Assembly (NCBI RefSeq): GCF_002017865.1
Contig: NZ_MTJN01000002.1
Location: 434,001-498,000 of the forward strand
Origin: Rhodoferax fermentans
GTDB lineage: Bacteria; Pseudomonadota; Gammaproteobacteria; Burkholderiales; Burkholderiaceae_C
Reading direction: 5' to 3'
Length of the DNA stretch: 64,000 bases
The notes under the pieces: model-generated
Told to the model about the DNA's origin: nothing
Database searches by the model: none
The model's input: only the letters and a program-made list of their open reading frames with translations
Shown: one piece after another, positions 47,858 to 57,590 of the stretch
Position numbering within the stretch: the first letter of the stretch is position 1
How the letters are laid out: every line of letters begins with the position of its first letter
Made by a program: the position numbers and the translations under genes

Positions 47858-49021
47858 ATGACCGCGACCCTCGACCTGGCCCAGCAACTGATTGCCTGCC
47901 CTTCTGAAACACCTCTTGACGCAGGTTGCCTGACCCTGATCGGCCAGCGCCTGGCCGCCCTGGGTTTTGTGCTGGAAACCCTGCATTGCGGGCCCCAAGA
48001 CCAGAGCGTCACCAATTTATGGGCAAAACGGCCTTCAGCTCTCATAAAACAAGGGGGTACAGCTAGCAAGTTGATAGTTTTTGCAGGCCACACCGATGTG
48101 GTGCCCAGCGGCCCGCTGACCAGTTGGCACAGCCCACCCTTCACACCCAGCGTGCGTGACGGCAAGCTCTATGGGCGTGGCGCGGCCGACATGAAAACCT
48201 CGCTCGCGGCCTTCGTCGTGGCCACAGAAGAGTTCCTGCACGCCCAGCCGGACACACCCCTGGCCATTGGCTTTTTGCTCACCAGCGACGAGGAAGGCCC
48301 AGCGCTTGACGGCACGGTGCGCGTGGTGAACCTGCTGCGTGAACGCGGTGAGCGGCTGGACTACTGCATTGTGGGTGAACCAACCTCGGTGCAACGCACT
48401 GGCGACATGATCAAAAATGGGCGCCGCGGGTCACTCAGTGGCCGTCTCACCGTCAAAGGGGTGCAGGGCCACATCGCCTACCCGCATCTGGCCAACAACC
48501 CGATCCATCAACTGGCCCCCGCACTGGCCGAGTTGGTGGCCACCGAGTGGGACGCGGGCAATGCCTTCTTCCCACCCACCAGCTGGCAGGTCAGCAACAT
48601 CCATGGCGGCACCGGTGCGGGCAATGTGATTCCGGGCACGGTGGTGGTGGATTTCAACTTCCGCTTCAGCACCGAGTCGACGCCTGAAGCACTGCAAACG
48701 CGCCTGCAAGAGGTGCTGACCCGGCATGGGCTGGACGTTGACCTGGTCTGGACCCTGAGTGGTCTGCCGTTTTTGACCCCACCCGGCACGCTGGTCGACG
48801 CGGTCGTGGCCGCCATCCAGGCCGAGACCGGCCTGACACCCGAACTCTCCACCAGCGGTGGCGCCAGTGATGGGCGTTTTATTGCCAGCATCTGCCCGCA
48901 GGTGATTGAGCTGGGCCCACCCAATGCCAGCATCCACAAGGTGAACGAACACATTGCCCTGGCCGACATCGAGCCCTTGAAGAACATTTACCGCCGCGTG
49001 CTGGACAACCTGAGTACCTGA
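47858..49021 (+). CDS. dapE: Succinyl-diaminopimelate desuccinylase DapE
   Basis: This 387-residue zinc hydrolase frees diaminopimelate from its succinyl group. [12 protein letters not shown] and [14 protein letters not shown] hold the first metal ligands, [11 protein letters not shown] the catalytic Glu and VGEPTS another ligand. Residues about 55-75 ([20 protein letters not shown]) are encoded by a repeat copy; family members lack most of this and run directly into the HTDVVP strand. The enzyme is therefore longer than the usual 375 or so. The ATG at 47858 is used; the GTG at 47852 is possible. Confidence 0.94.
   Translation: MTATLDLAQQLIACPSETPLDAGCLTLIGQRLAALGFVLETLHCGPQDQSVTNLWAKRPSALIKQGGTASKLIVFAGHTDVVPSGPLTSWHSPPFTPSVRDGKLYGRGAADMKTSLAAFVVATEEFLHAQPDTPLAIGFLLTSDEEGPALDGTVRVVNLLRERGERLDYCIVGEPTSVQRTGDMIKNGRRGSLSGRLTVKGVQGHIAYPHLANNPIHQLAPALAELVATEWDAGNAFFPPTSWQVSNIHGGTGAGNVIPGTVVVDFNFRFSTESTPEALQTRLQEVLTRHGLDVDLVWTLSGLPFLTPPGTLVDAVVAAIQAETGLTPELSTSGGASDGRFIASICPQVIELGPPNASIHKVNEHIALADIEPLKNIYRRVLDNLST
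48020..48082 (+). repeat. Dispersed palindromic repeat, copy 10, inside dapE
   Basis: GGGCAAAACGGCCTTCAGCT, then CTCATAAAACAAGGGGGTAC, then AGCTAGCAAGTTGATAG. The arms match the consensus with several changes and the dapE frame passes through. Confidence 0.7.
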
Positions 49022-49026
49022 ACCCC

Positions 49027-50463
49027 ATGCCTTTGTCCCCCTCTCCCACACTGAACCTGCTGCAATGTGTGCAACAAGCCGAACAGCGGCTCACGCAGGC
49101 CGGTGTCGCTTTTGGCCATGGCACCACCAATGCCTTTGACGAGGCCGCCTGGCTGGTGCTGTGGCGCCTGGGCCTGCCGCTGGACACCTCGCTTGATCCT
49201 GACGATGAGGCATCAAAACGTGCTGTAACCCTTGAAGAGCAAGGGCTGATAGCTACTTTAATTGAAGCACGCATCAGCACCCGTCAACCCGCCGCCTACC
49301 TGACCAAAGAGGCCTGGCTGCAGGGCGTGGCTTTTTATGTGGACGAACGCGTCATCGTGCCGCGTTCGCTGATTGCCGAAGTGCTGATGGAAGGCAACCT
49401 GGACTACTGGCTCAGTGCCGAGACCCACCGCGTGCTGGATTTGTGCACCGGCAACGGCAGCCTGGCGGTGATCGCCGCCATGGTCTACCCGGATGTGAAG
49501 GTACAGGCTTCCGACATCAGCCAGGACGCGCTCGATGTGGCGCGCATCAACATCGATCGCCACGGCCTGCACGAACGCATTGCGCTGCGTCAGGGTGACG
49601 GCATTCCCAAAACCGGCAGCCACTACGACCTGATCCTGTGCAACCCGCCTTACGTGAACGCGCAAAGCATGGCCGAGTTGCCGCCTGAGTTCAAGGCCGA
49701 ACCGGCGCTGGCGTTGGATGGCAACACGGCGGGCGGCAGCGATGGCATGGACTTCATCCGCCAGCTGTTGTCGGATGCGCCTGCACAGATGTCTGAAGAG
49801 GCTGTTTTGGTGCTCGAAATTGGCCACGAGAGACCCCACTTCGAAGCGGCCTTTCCCGGGCTGGAAGTGATCTGGCTGGAGACCAGCGCGGGTGAAGACC
49901 AGGTGCTGCTGATGACACGCGAAGCCCTGGTGGCCTACCAAGCGCAGGCCCACCTGAGCAGCGCTCAAGCCTTTACCCTGTGCGGCGTATCGAGCGCCGA
50001 AGACTACGCGCTGTTTGGCCAACTGCTGAAGGAGTACGCGGACAAGGATCTGGCCGACGCCGCCAACAGCAGCATCTGGAAAGATCTGGAGGCCCTGCCT
50101 GAGCGTTATGGCCCGCCCCACGGTGCCGCTGTGCTGGCCTATGCGGGGGAGACCCTGGTTGGCTGTGGCGCCCTCACCAACACCCAACACACCGGCGTGG
50201 CCGAGGTCAAACGCATTTATGTGCGCGAGGCTTTTCGCCGCCAGGGGCTGGCCCGCACCCTGACCCAACAGCTGATGGCCCAGGCGCAAGCCATGGGCTA
50301 CCACACCGCAGCCATCAGCACCTGGCCTGAGAACACCCAGGCCCTGGCGTTGTACCAACAACTGGGCTTTGAGCCCATTGCCCCGTTCAAAGTCCATCCC
50401 TACGCACAACTGGTTTTTCTGGGCGTGCCGCTCAGCCCGGCCACACCCAAGCTCCCTACATGA
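49027..50463 (+). CDS. prmB: PrmB ribosomal protein L3 glutamine methyltransferase fused to a GNAT acetyltransferase
   Basis: This 478-residue protein has two parts. Residues 1 to about 310 are PrmB: an N-terminal helical domain, ARISTRQPAAYLTKEAW, the SAM motif RVLDLCTGNGSLAVIAA and the active NPPY at 206-209. PrmB methylates a glutamine of ribosomal protein L3. Residues about 318-470 form a GNAT domain with VKRIYVREAFRRQGLARTLT (acetyl-CoA loop RRQGLA, 404-409) and ALALYQQLGFEPI. The frame is continuous and no start codon with a ribosome site was noticed at the junction. Residues about 62-80 come from a repeat copy. The 4-bp overlap with the ABC-F gene indicates coupling. The GNAT target is unknown. 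Confidence 0.88.
   Translation: MPLSPSPTLNLLQCVQQAEQRLTQAGVAFGHGTTNAFDEAAWLVLWRLGLPLDTSLDPDDEASKRAVTLEEQGLIATLIEARISTRQPAAYLTKEAWLQGVAFYVDERVIVPRSLIAEVLMEGNLDYWLSAETHRVLDLCTGNGSLAVIAAMVYPDVKVQASDISQDALDVARINIDRHGLHERIALRQGDGIPKTGSHYDLILCNPPYVNAQSMAELPPEFKAEPALALDGNTAGGSDGMDFIRQLLSDAPAQMSEEAVLVLEIGHERPHFEAAFPGLEVIWLETSAGEDQVLLMTREALVAYQAQAHLSSAQAFTLCGVSSAEDYALFGQLLKEYADKDLADAANSSIWKDLEALPERYGPPHGAAVLAYAGETLVGCGALTNTQHTGVAEVKRIYVREAFRRQGLARTLTQQLMAQAQAMGYHTAAISTWPENTQALALYQQLGFEPIAPFKVHPYAQLVFLGVPLSPATPKLPT
49212..49264 (-). repeat. Dispersed palindromic repeat, copy 11, inside prmB
   Basis: ATCAAAACGTGCTGTAACCC, then TTGAAGAGCAAGGGCTGATA, then GCTACTTTAATTG. The AAGGGCTGATAGCTA part is nearly perfect. 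The frame is kept in the helical N-terminal domain of PrmB. Confidence 0.7.
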
Positions 50464-52421
50464 TCACCCTCAAAAATGTCACCCTGCGCCGCAGCGCCAA
50501 AGTCCTGCTCGAAGGCGCCTCCGTCACCCTGAACCCCGGCGAAAAAGTGGGCTTGGTCGGGCGCAACGGCGCGGGCAAATCCTCGCTGTTTGCCTTGTTC
50601 AACGGTAGCCTGCACGAAGATGTGGGTGAGTACTACATCCCGACCCAATGGCGCATGGGCCAGGTGGCCCAGGACATGCCTGAAACCGAGCAATCCGCCA
50701 CCGACTTTGTGGTGGATGGGGACACGGCCCTGCTGGCCGCGCAACAGGAAGTCACCGCGTCTGAGGCCACCGAGGACTATGACCGCATGGCCCACGCTTA
50801 CATGGCCTTGCAGGATGCTGGCGCCCATGATGCACCGGCACGCGCGCAGGCGCTGATCCTGGGCCTGGGTTTCAAAACCACCGAACTCACCAACCCGGTC
50901 AATAGCTTCTCAGGCGGCTGGCGCATGCGCTTGCAACTGGCCCGAGCCCTGATGTGCCCGAGTGACCTGCTGCTGCTGGACGAACCGACCAACCACTTGG
51001 ACTTGGATGCCTTGGTCTGGTTGGAGGCCTGGTTGCAGCGTTACCAGGGCACGATGATTGTCATCAGCCATGACCGCGAGTTCCTGGATGCGGTGACCAA
51101 CGTCACCCTGCACATCGACGCGGGCAAACTGGTGCGTTACGGCGGCAACTACAGCAAGTTTGAGGACATGCGTGCCGAGAAGATGGAGCTGCAACAAGCG
51201 GCGTTTGCCAAACAGCAGGACAAGATCGCCCACCTCAAGAAGTTCATCGACCGCTTCAAGGCCAAGGCCAGCAAGGCCAAACAGGCGCAAAGCCGGGTCA
51301 AGGCGCTGGACCGCATGGAAAAGATTGCACCGCTGCTGTCCGAGGCAGACTTCACCTTCGAGTTCAAGGAACCGGCGAACCTGCCCAACCCGATGTTGTC
51401 GATGACCGGTGTGAGTTTTGGTTACCCGGCGCCTGCAGATGCACCTGAGGGCACACCACCGACCGTCATCGTCCACAACGTCAGCAAATCGGTGCTGGCG
51501 GGCCAGCGCATCGGTATTTTGGGTGCCAACGGCCAAGGCAAATCCACGCTGGTAAAAACCATCGCGCGTGATCTTCAGGCCATTGGTGGTGAGATCACCG
51601 AAGGCAAGGGTTTGAACATCGGCTACTTTGCCCAGCAAGAGCTTGACGTGTTGCGCCCCACCGACACGCCGCTGGAGCACATGATCCGCCTGGTCAAAGA
51701 CATGACTGCGGCTGGCAAGATCGCTGGCCAGCAGACGCGTGAACAGGATTTGCGCAGTTTCCTGGGCACCTTCAACTTCAGCGGCGACATGGTCAAACAG
51801 GCGGTGGGCAGCATGAGCGGCGGCGAAAAAGCCCGGCTGGTGTTGTGCATGATGGTCTGGCAACGCCCCAACCTGCTGCTGATGGACGAGCCCACCAACC
51901 ACCTGGATTTGGCCACCCGCGAGGCGCTGGCGATGGCGCTCAACGAGTTTGAGGGCACGCTGATGCTGGTCAGCCACGACCGGGCGCTGCTGCGCTCAGT
52001 CTGTGACGAATTCTGGATGGTGTCACGCGGCGGTGTGGAACCGTTTGACGGTGACCTGGACGACTACCAGAAATACCTGCTCGACGAAGCCAAACGCCAG
52101 CGTGAAGCCATCAAGGAAGCCAGCAGCGCCGCCGCCAAGGCCGAGCGCAAAGCCCAGGCCGAAGCCGCTGCCGCAGCCACCAAGGCCAAGTCCAAACCCG
52201 CGCCCACCGGTTCCCTCAAACGCAAGTTGCAGGACATTGAAGCGCGTATGACGGTGCTCAATACCGAAGGCGCAGCGCTGGAAGGCCATTTGAGCCAGTC
52301 CCCTCCGCCATCCGACTTTGCCAATTTGGGCAAACGCCTCAAAGCGCTCAACGAAGAGCTGCAGGGCCTAGAGGAACAGTGGCTGGAGGTGTCGCAGCAA
52401 ATAGAATCCGCCACAGCCTGA
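50460..52421 (+). CDS. ABC-F family ATPase (YheS-like)
   Basis: This 653-residue protein has two ABC ATPase domains and no membrane part. Domain 1 has [18 protein letters not shown] (Walker A), [17 protein letters not shown] (signature) and [14 protein letters not shown] (Walker B). A charged linker (about 235-285, [20 protein letters not shown]) joins it to domain 2, with [32 protein letters not shown] and [18 protein letters not shown]-terminal coiled coil rich in Ala and Lys follows. ABC-F proteins act on the ribosome, resolving stalls or guarding the E site. Its 4-bp overlap with prmB fits a translation-related pair. Confidence 0.92.
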   Translation: MITLKNVTLRRSAKVLLEGASVTLNPGEKVGLVGRNGAGKSSLFALFNGSLHEDVGEYYIPTQWRMGQVAQDMPETEQSATDFVVDGDTALLAAQQEVTASEATEDYDRMAHAYMALQDAGAHDAPARAQALILGLGFKTTELTNPVNSFSGGWRMRLQLARALMCPSDLLLLDEPTNHLDLDALVWLEAWLQRYQGTMIVISHDREFLDAVTNVTLHIDAGKLVRYGGNYSKFEDMRAEKMELQQAAFAKQQDKIAHLKKFIDRFKAKASKAKQAQSRVKALDRMEKIAPLLSEADFTFEFKEPANLPNPMLSMTGVSFGYPAPADAPEGTPPTVIVHNVSKSVLAGQRIGILGANGQGKSTLVKTIARDLQAIGGEITEGKGLNIGYFAQQELDVLRPTDTPLEHMIRLVKDMTAAGKIAGQQTREQDLRSFLGTFNFSGDMVKQAVGSMSGGEKARLVLCMMVWQRPNLLLMDEPTNHLDLATREALAMALNEFEGTLMLVSHDRALLRSVCDEFWMVSRGGVEPFDGDLDDYQKYLLDEAKRQREAIKEASSAAAKAERKAQAEAAAAATKAKSKPAPTGSLKRKLQDIEARMTVLNTEGAALEGHLSQSPPPSDFANLGKRLKALNEELQGLEEQWLEVSQQIESATA

Positions 52422-52450
52422 GTCCGGGCTCGCTTTCACGGGGAAACAAC

Positions 52451-53524
<1,074 letters not shown>

Positions 53525-53561
53525 TGTAATATCTCCTTGTGTTATGACACAGGAGAATTCA

Positions 53562-53822
53562 ATGACCACCGTCACCGCCAAATTGTTCATGAGTGGCCGC
53601 AGCCAGGCGATCCGGCTCCCGGCCAAGCTGCGACTTGCCGCCAAAGAGGTTCAGATCGAGCAGATGGGTGACGGGTTGTTGATTCGCCCCGAGCCCGAAC
53701 CAGGGCAAAACATGGGCGTGTGGCTGCAGCACTTTTATGACAGCACACCGGCACTGCCCGAAGAGTTTTTGGTTGAACGCCAGGATGCACCCGCGCAGAC
53801 GCGTGACTGGTCATTGAGTTGA
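53562..53822 (+). CDS. vapB: VapB-type antitoxin (SpoVT/AbrB fold)
   Basis: This 86-residue protein has an AbrB-like DNA-binding N-terminus (AKLFMSGRSQAIRLPAKLRLAAKEVQIEQMGDGLLIRPE). The C-terminal acidic/aromatic tail (VWLQHFYDSTPALPEEFL) is the likely toxin-binding part. CACAGGAGAA lies just before the ATG at 53562. An ATG at 53544 is in frame but has no ribosome site. The next gene is a PIN toxin 12 bp downstream, so this is its antitoxin. The TAATAT-type text and TTGTGTTATGACACAG palindrome upstream (about 53527-53552) may hold the promoter and operator. Confidence 0.88.
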   Translation: MTTVTAKLFMSGRSQAIRLPAKLRLAAKEVQIEQMGDGLLIRPEPEPGQNMGVWLQHFYDSTPALPEEFLVERQDAPAQTRDWSLS

Positions 53823-53834
53823 CAAGTTACAAAC

Positions 53835-54236
53835 ATGCTGCGTACGCTGGACACCAACATCTGCAGCTATGTGCTGCGCCGTCGGCCAGCGGCTATGCTG
53901 GAACGGTTTGCGACACTGAACCGTCAACAGTTGTGGCTCTCTGGCATCGTGGCGGCGGAACTGCGCTTTGGCGCGGCCAAGCTGGGTGTGCCACGTTTCA
54001 CAAGCGCCGTCGAGACTTGGCTGGCAGGTTTTGAGGTGCAAGCTTGGCCCGTGCAGGCCACAGAACATTACGCCCATATTCGCGCCAAGCTGGAGCGCGA
54101 CGGCAACATCATCGGTGCGATGGACTTGTTGATTGCCGCGCACGCGCTGGCAAACGATTCGGTCCTGGTCACCAACAATGCCCGGGAATTTGCCCGGGTT
54201 CCAGGCTTGGCTATTGAAGAATGGCAACTCAATTGA
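53835..54236 (+). CDS. vapC: VapC-type PIN-domain toxin
   Basis: This 133-residue PIN ribonuclease has the acidic set Asp6 (LRTLDTNIC), Glu42 (VAAELRFGA) and Asp96 (IIGAMDLLIAAHAL). The last position, LVTNNAREF, has Asn where many have Asp or Asn. VapC toxins cut tRNA or rRNA. It follows vapB, as is normal, and it stops 2 bp before the rfbD start. The pair is thus inserted within the rhamnose operon. Confidence 0.9.
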   Translation: MLRTLDTNICSYVLRRRPAAMLERFATLNRQQLWLSGIVAAELRFGAAKLGVPRFTSAVETWLAGFEVQAWPVQATEHYAHIRAKLERDGNIIGAMDLLIAAHALANDSVLVTNNAREFARVPGLAIEEWQLN

Positions 54237-54238
54237 AT

Positions 54239-55141
54239 ATGACAAGAATATTGCTCCTGGGCAAAGGTGGCCAGGTCGGCTGGGAGTTGCAACGCAGCCT
54301 CAGCCCTCTGGGTGAACTCATCGCGCTGGACCACGACAGCACCGACTATTGTGGTGATTTCAGCAACCTGACGGGTCTGGCCGACACCGTGCGTGCCATT
54401 CGCCCGGACCTCATCGTCAACGCCGCTGCCCACACCGCGGTGGACAAGGCCGAGAGTGAACCGGAGCTGGCCCGCACCCTCAACGCCCTGGCGCCCCAAG
54501 TGCTGGCCACTGAGTCCGCCAAGCTCGGTGCCTGGCTGGTGCACTACAGCACCGACTATGTCTTTGACGGCAGTGGTGACACACCCTGGGTCGAGACCGA
54601 CAGACCTGGCCCCTTGAGCGTGTATGGCGCCACCAAGTTAGAGGGTGAGCAACTCATCGCTGCGGCCAACCCGCGCCACCTGATCTTCAGAACCAGCTGG
54701 GTCTATGCCGCACGCGGTGGCAACTTTGCCAAAACCATGCTGCGCCTGGCGCAAGAGCGTGAACGCCTGACCGTCATCAACGACCAGATCGGTGCCCCCA
54801 CCGGGGCTGACTTGCTGGCTGATGTGACAGCGCATGCCATTTGCCAAGTAACGCGCCAGCCAGACGGCGAGAAAGACGCTGGGCTGTACCACCTGGTCGC
54901 CGGTGGCCAGACCAGCTGGTTTGACTATGCCAAACACGTGATAGCCCAGGCCCAGCTTGTGCAACCCGCTCTTCAAATCAAAGCACAGCAGGTTGACCCG
55001 GTGCCCACCAGCGCCTTCCCGACCCCGGCCAAACGCCCGTTTAACTCGCGCTTGAACACCACCAAGCTACAAGCCAGCTTCGGTTTGACCCTGCCGCCGT
55101 GGCAGACCGGGGTCAACCGGATGCTGGCAGAGATTCTTTAA
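54239..55141 (+). CDS. rfbD: dTDP-4-dehydrorhamnose reductase RfbD
   Basis: This 300-residue enzyme makes dTDP-L-rhamnose in the final step. [16 protein letters not shown] is the nucleotide motif, YSTDYVFDG and [14 protein letters not shown] hold the catalytic residues. The ATG at 54239 begins 2 bp after vapC. An in-frame ATG at 54221 lies in vapC. The stop at 55141 is 19 bp before rfbA. Confidence 0.95.
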   Translation: MTRILLLGKGGQVGWELQRSLSPLGELIALDHDSTDYCGDFSNLTGLADTVRAIRPDLIVNAAAHTAVDKAESEPELARTLNALAPQVLATESAKLGAWLVHYSTDYVFDGSGDTPWVETDRPGPLSVYGATKLEGEQLIAAANPRHLIFRTSWVYAARGGNFAKTMLRLAQERERLTVINDQIGAPTGADLLADVTAHAICQVTRQPDGEKDAGLYHLVAGGQTSWFDYAKHVIAQAQLVQPALQIKAQQVDPVPTSAFPTPAKRPFNSRLNTTKLQASFGLTLPPWQTGVNRMLAEIL

Positions 55142-55160
55142 ACCTCCAGGGAGCAGACAG

Positions 55161-56042
55161 ATGAGCAATACAAGCAACCGCAAAGGCATCATCCTGGCCG
55201 GTGGCTCCGGCACCCGTCTCTATCCGGTGACACAAGCTGTCTCCAAACAGTTGATGCCGGTGTACGACAAACCAATGATCTATTACCCCTTGAGCACCCT
55301 GATGCTCTCGGGCATCCGCGAGGTGCTGATCATCTCCACCCCGCAAGACACGCCACGCTTTGCCGAACTCTTGGGTGACGGCAGCCAATGGGGCATGAGC
55401 ATCAGCTACGCGGTGCAACCCTCTCCTGACGGTTTGGCACAAGCCTTCATCATCGGGCGCGAGTTTGTTGGCAACAGCCCCAGTGCCCTGGTGCTGGGTG
55501 ACAACATCTTCTACGGCCATGATCTGGTCAAACAACTGGCCCATGCCAATGAGCGCAGCAGCGGGGCCAGCGTCTTTGCCTACCATGTGCATGACCCCGA
55601 GCGTTATGGCGTGGTGGCCTTTGACGAGCAGATGCGCGCCATCAGCATCGAAGAAAAGCCCAAGGCACCGAAGAGCAACTACGCGGTCACCGGCTTGTAC
55701 TTCTATGACAACCAGGTGTGTGACATTGCCGCCAGTATTCAGCCGTCTCACCGGGGCGAGCTGGAGATCACCGACGTGAACAAACGCTACCTGGAACAGA
55801 ACCAGCTCAACGTCGAGATCATGGGCCGGGGTTATGCCTGGCTGGACACCGGCACCCATGACAGCTTGCTGGAAGCGGCCAGCTTCATCGCGACGCTGCA
55901 AAAGCGTCAAGGTTTGCAGGTGGCCTGTCCGGAAGAGATTGCTTTTGCGCAGAAGTGGATCGATGCGGCGCAGATCCAGAAGCTGGCCACACCGCTGGCC
56001 AAGAATGGGTATGGGCAGTATTTGCTGGGCTTGCTGAGCTGA
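55161..56042 (+). CDS. rfbA: Glucose-1-phosphate thymidylyltransferase RfbA
   Basis: This 293-residue enzyme activates glucose-1-phosphate with dTTP, the first step of the rhamnose route. [41 protein letters not shown] is the RmlA signature, and [10 protein letters not shown] holds the metal-binding Asp. The C-terminal [11 protein letters not shown] is family-like. It follows rfbD and is separated from rfbC by a repeat copy. Confidence 0.96.
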   Translation: MSNTSNRKGIILAGGSGTRLYPVTQAVSKQLMPVYDKPMIYYPLSTLMLSGIREVLIISTPQDTPRFAELLGDGSQWGMSISYAVQPSPDGLAQAFIIGREFVGNSPSALVLGDNIFYGHDLVKQLAHANERSSGASVFAYHVHDPERYGVVAFDEQMRAISIEEKPKAPKSNYAVTGLYFYDNQVCDIAASIQPSHRGELEITDVNKRYLEQNQLNVEIMGRGYAWLDTGTHDSLLEAASFIATLQKRQGLQVACPEEIAFAQKWIDAAQIQKLATPLAKNGYGQYLLGLLS

Positions 56043-56100
56043 GCTTGATGCTGACGTATCTCTCCAGCCAACCAAGCCACCACCTTATTCATTACTTCAC

Positions 56101-56149
56101 TCTTTATAGCTATCAGCCCTTATCAATAAAGGGCTGAAACCACTTTTTA
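56101..56149 (-). repeat. Dispersed palindromic repeat, copy 12
   Basis: TCTTTATAGCTATCAGCCCT, then TATCAATAAAGGGCTGAAAC, then CACTTTTTA. It reaches the A of the rfbC start codon, so the ribosome-binding region of rfbC is repeat sequence. Confidence 0.82.
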
Positions 56150-56700
56150 TGCCCTACACCGTCATCCCCACCTCGCTGCCCGAGGTTCTGATCCTGGAGC
56201 CCAAAGTCTTTGGGGACGCCAGAGGTTTTTTCTTTGAGAGCTTCAATGCACGTGACTTCGCCCAGTGCACCGGACTCGACGTGCAGTTTGTTCAAGACAA
56301 CCACAGCAAATCGGCCCAAGGGGTGCTGCGCGGTCTGCACTACCAGATCCAGCACCCGCAGGGCAAGCTGGTGCGGGTGACACACGGCGAGGTGTTTGAC
56401 GTGGCGGTGGACTTGCGAAAAAGCTCACCCACCTTCGGGCAATGGGCGGGTGTGGTGCTCTCAGCTGAGAACAAACGTCAGCTCTGGGTGCCACCGGGTT
56501 TTGCCCATGGTTTTGTGGTCACCAGCGAGAGTGCCGAGTTCTTGTACAAGACCACCGATTACTGGTACCCCGAGTTTGAGCGCAGCCTGTTGTGGAATGA
56601 CCCGAGCGTGGGCATCACCTGGCCGATTCAGAGTGAACCCTTGCTGGCGGCCAAGGACAAGGCGGCGCTGACGCTGGATACCGCTGAAGTCTTCTCATAA
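56149..56700 (+). CDS. rfbC: dTDP-4-dehydrorhamnose 3,5-epimerase RfbC
   Basis: This 183-residue cupin epimerase has VQDNHSKSAQGVLRGLHYQ with the catalytic His, and VFDVAVDLRKSSPTFGQW and PPGFAHGF. The start ATG at 56149 follows repeat copy 12 without a clear ribosome site (GAAACCACTTTTT). It is the last gene of the operon and a terminator follows at 56751. Confidence 0.95.
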   Translation: MPYTVIPTSLPEVLILEPKVFGDARGFFFESFNARDFAQCTGLDVQFVQDNHSKSAQGVLRGLHYQIQHPQGKLVRVTHGEVFDVAVDLRKSSPTFGQWAGVVLSAENKRQLWVPPGFAHGFVVTSESAEFLYKTTDYWYPEFERSLLWNDPSVGITWPIQSEPLLAAKDKAALTLDTAEVFS

Positions 56701-56750
56701 AACCCGCAAACCTGTAATCAACCGATCTTCCTGCACAGTTTGGACCCAAT

Positions 56751-56780
56751 AAAAAAGCCCGCACAAAGCGGGCCTTTTTG
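56751..56780. terminator. Bidirectional rho-independent terminator
   Basis: GCCCGC and GCGGGC stem with ACAAA loop, an A-run before and a T-run after. It serves rfbC (+) and phaB (-). Confidence 0.9.
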
Positions 56781-56804
56781 TGTCTGGTGACATACCCGTC
56801 GCCA

Positions 56805-57542
56805 TCAGCCCATGTGCAAACCACCATTCACCGAGAACTCTGCGCCGGTGGCGTAACCACCTTCATCGGAGGCCAACCAAGCGATGATGGAGGCAATTTC
56901 GCTGGGTTCACCCAGACGTTTGACCGGCACGGTGGCCACAATCTTGTCGAGCACTTCCTGGCGGATGGCTTTGACCATGTCGGTGCCGATGTAACCCGGG
57001 CTCACCGTGTTGACGGTGACGCCCTTGTTGGCCAGCTCCTGCGCCAGCGCCATCGAAAAACCATGCATACCGGCCTTGGCCGCCGAGTAATTGGTTTGCC
57101 CGGCCTGGCCCTTGACGCCGTTCACACTGCTGATGTTGATGATGCGGCCCCAGCCTTTTTCCACCATGTCACCGACCACCTGCTTGGTGACGTTGAACAT
57201 CGAGTTGAGGTTGGTCTCAATCACCGCGTCCCAGTCTTCGCGGGTCATCTTCAGGAACATGCGGTCACGCGTGATGCCTGCGTTGTTGACCAGCACGTCG
57301 ATGCTGCCATGTTCAGCCTTGGCCTTGCTGAAGGCAGCCACCGTGGAATCCCACTCCCCCACATTGCCCGCCGAGGCATAAAAGGTGAAACCGGCGGCCG
57401 CCTGTTCGGCCAGCCACTTGGCGTAGTCGCGTGTCGGGCCACAGCCAGCAATGACCTTGAAACCCTCTTTGCTCAGCCGCTGGCAGATGGCGGTACCGAT
57501 ACCACCCATGCCACCCGTGACATACGCTACTTTTTGACTCAT
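56805..57542 (-). CDS. phaB: Acetoacetyl-CoA reductase PhaB
   Basis: This 245-residue short-chain dehydrogenase makes (R)-3-hydroxybutyryl-CoA with NADPH. VAYVTGGMGGIGTAICQRL is the nucleotide motif, and NISSVNGVKGQAGQTNYSAAKAGMHG holds the Ser-Tyr-Lys set. The C-terminal GGLHMG is typical of PhaB. The ATG at 57542 has AGGAG. It follows phaA and phaC on the same strand. Confidence 0.95.
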   Translation of the reverse strand: MSQKVAYVTGGMGGIGTAICQRLSKEGFKVIAGCGPTRDYAKWLAEQAAAGFTFYASAGNVGEWDSTVAAFSKAKAEHGSIDVLVNNAGITRDRMFLKMTREDWDAVIETNLNSMFNVTKQVVGDMVEKGWGRIINISSVNGVKGQAGQTNYSAAKAGMHGFSMALAQELANKGVTVNTVSPGYIGTDMVKAIRQEVLDKIVATVPVKRLGEPSEIASIIAWLASDEGGYATGAEFSVNGGLHMG

Positions 57543-57590
57543 CAACTGCTCCTGTTTGTCCATCATTGAGTCGTGATGATAGACGGGGAA

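Noticed and set aside
49900..50000. Frameshift or missing stop between PrmB and GNAT
   Set aside because: The frame and codon use are smooth through the junction, so the fusion is taken as real until checked with reads.
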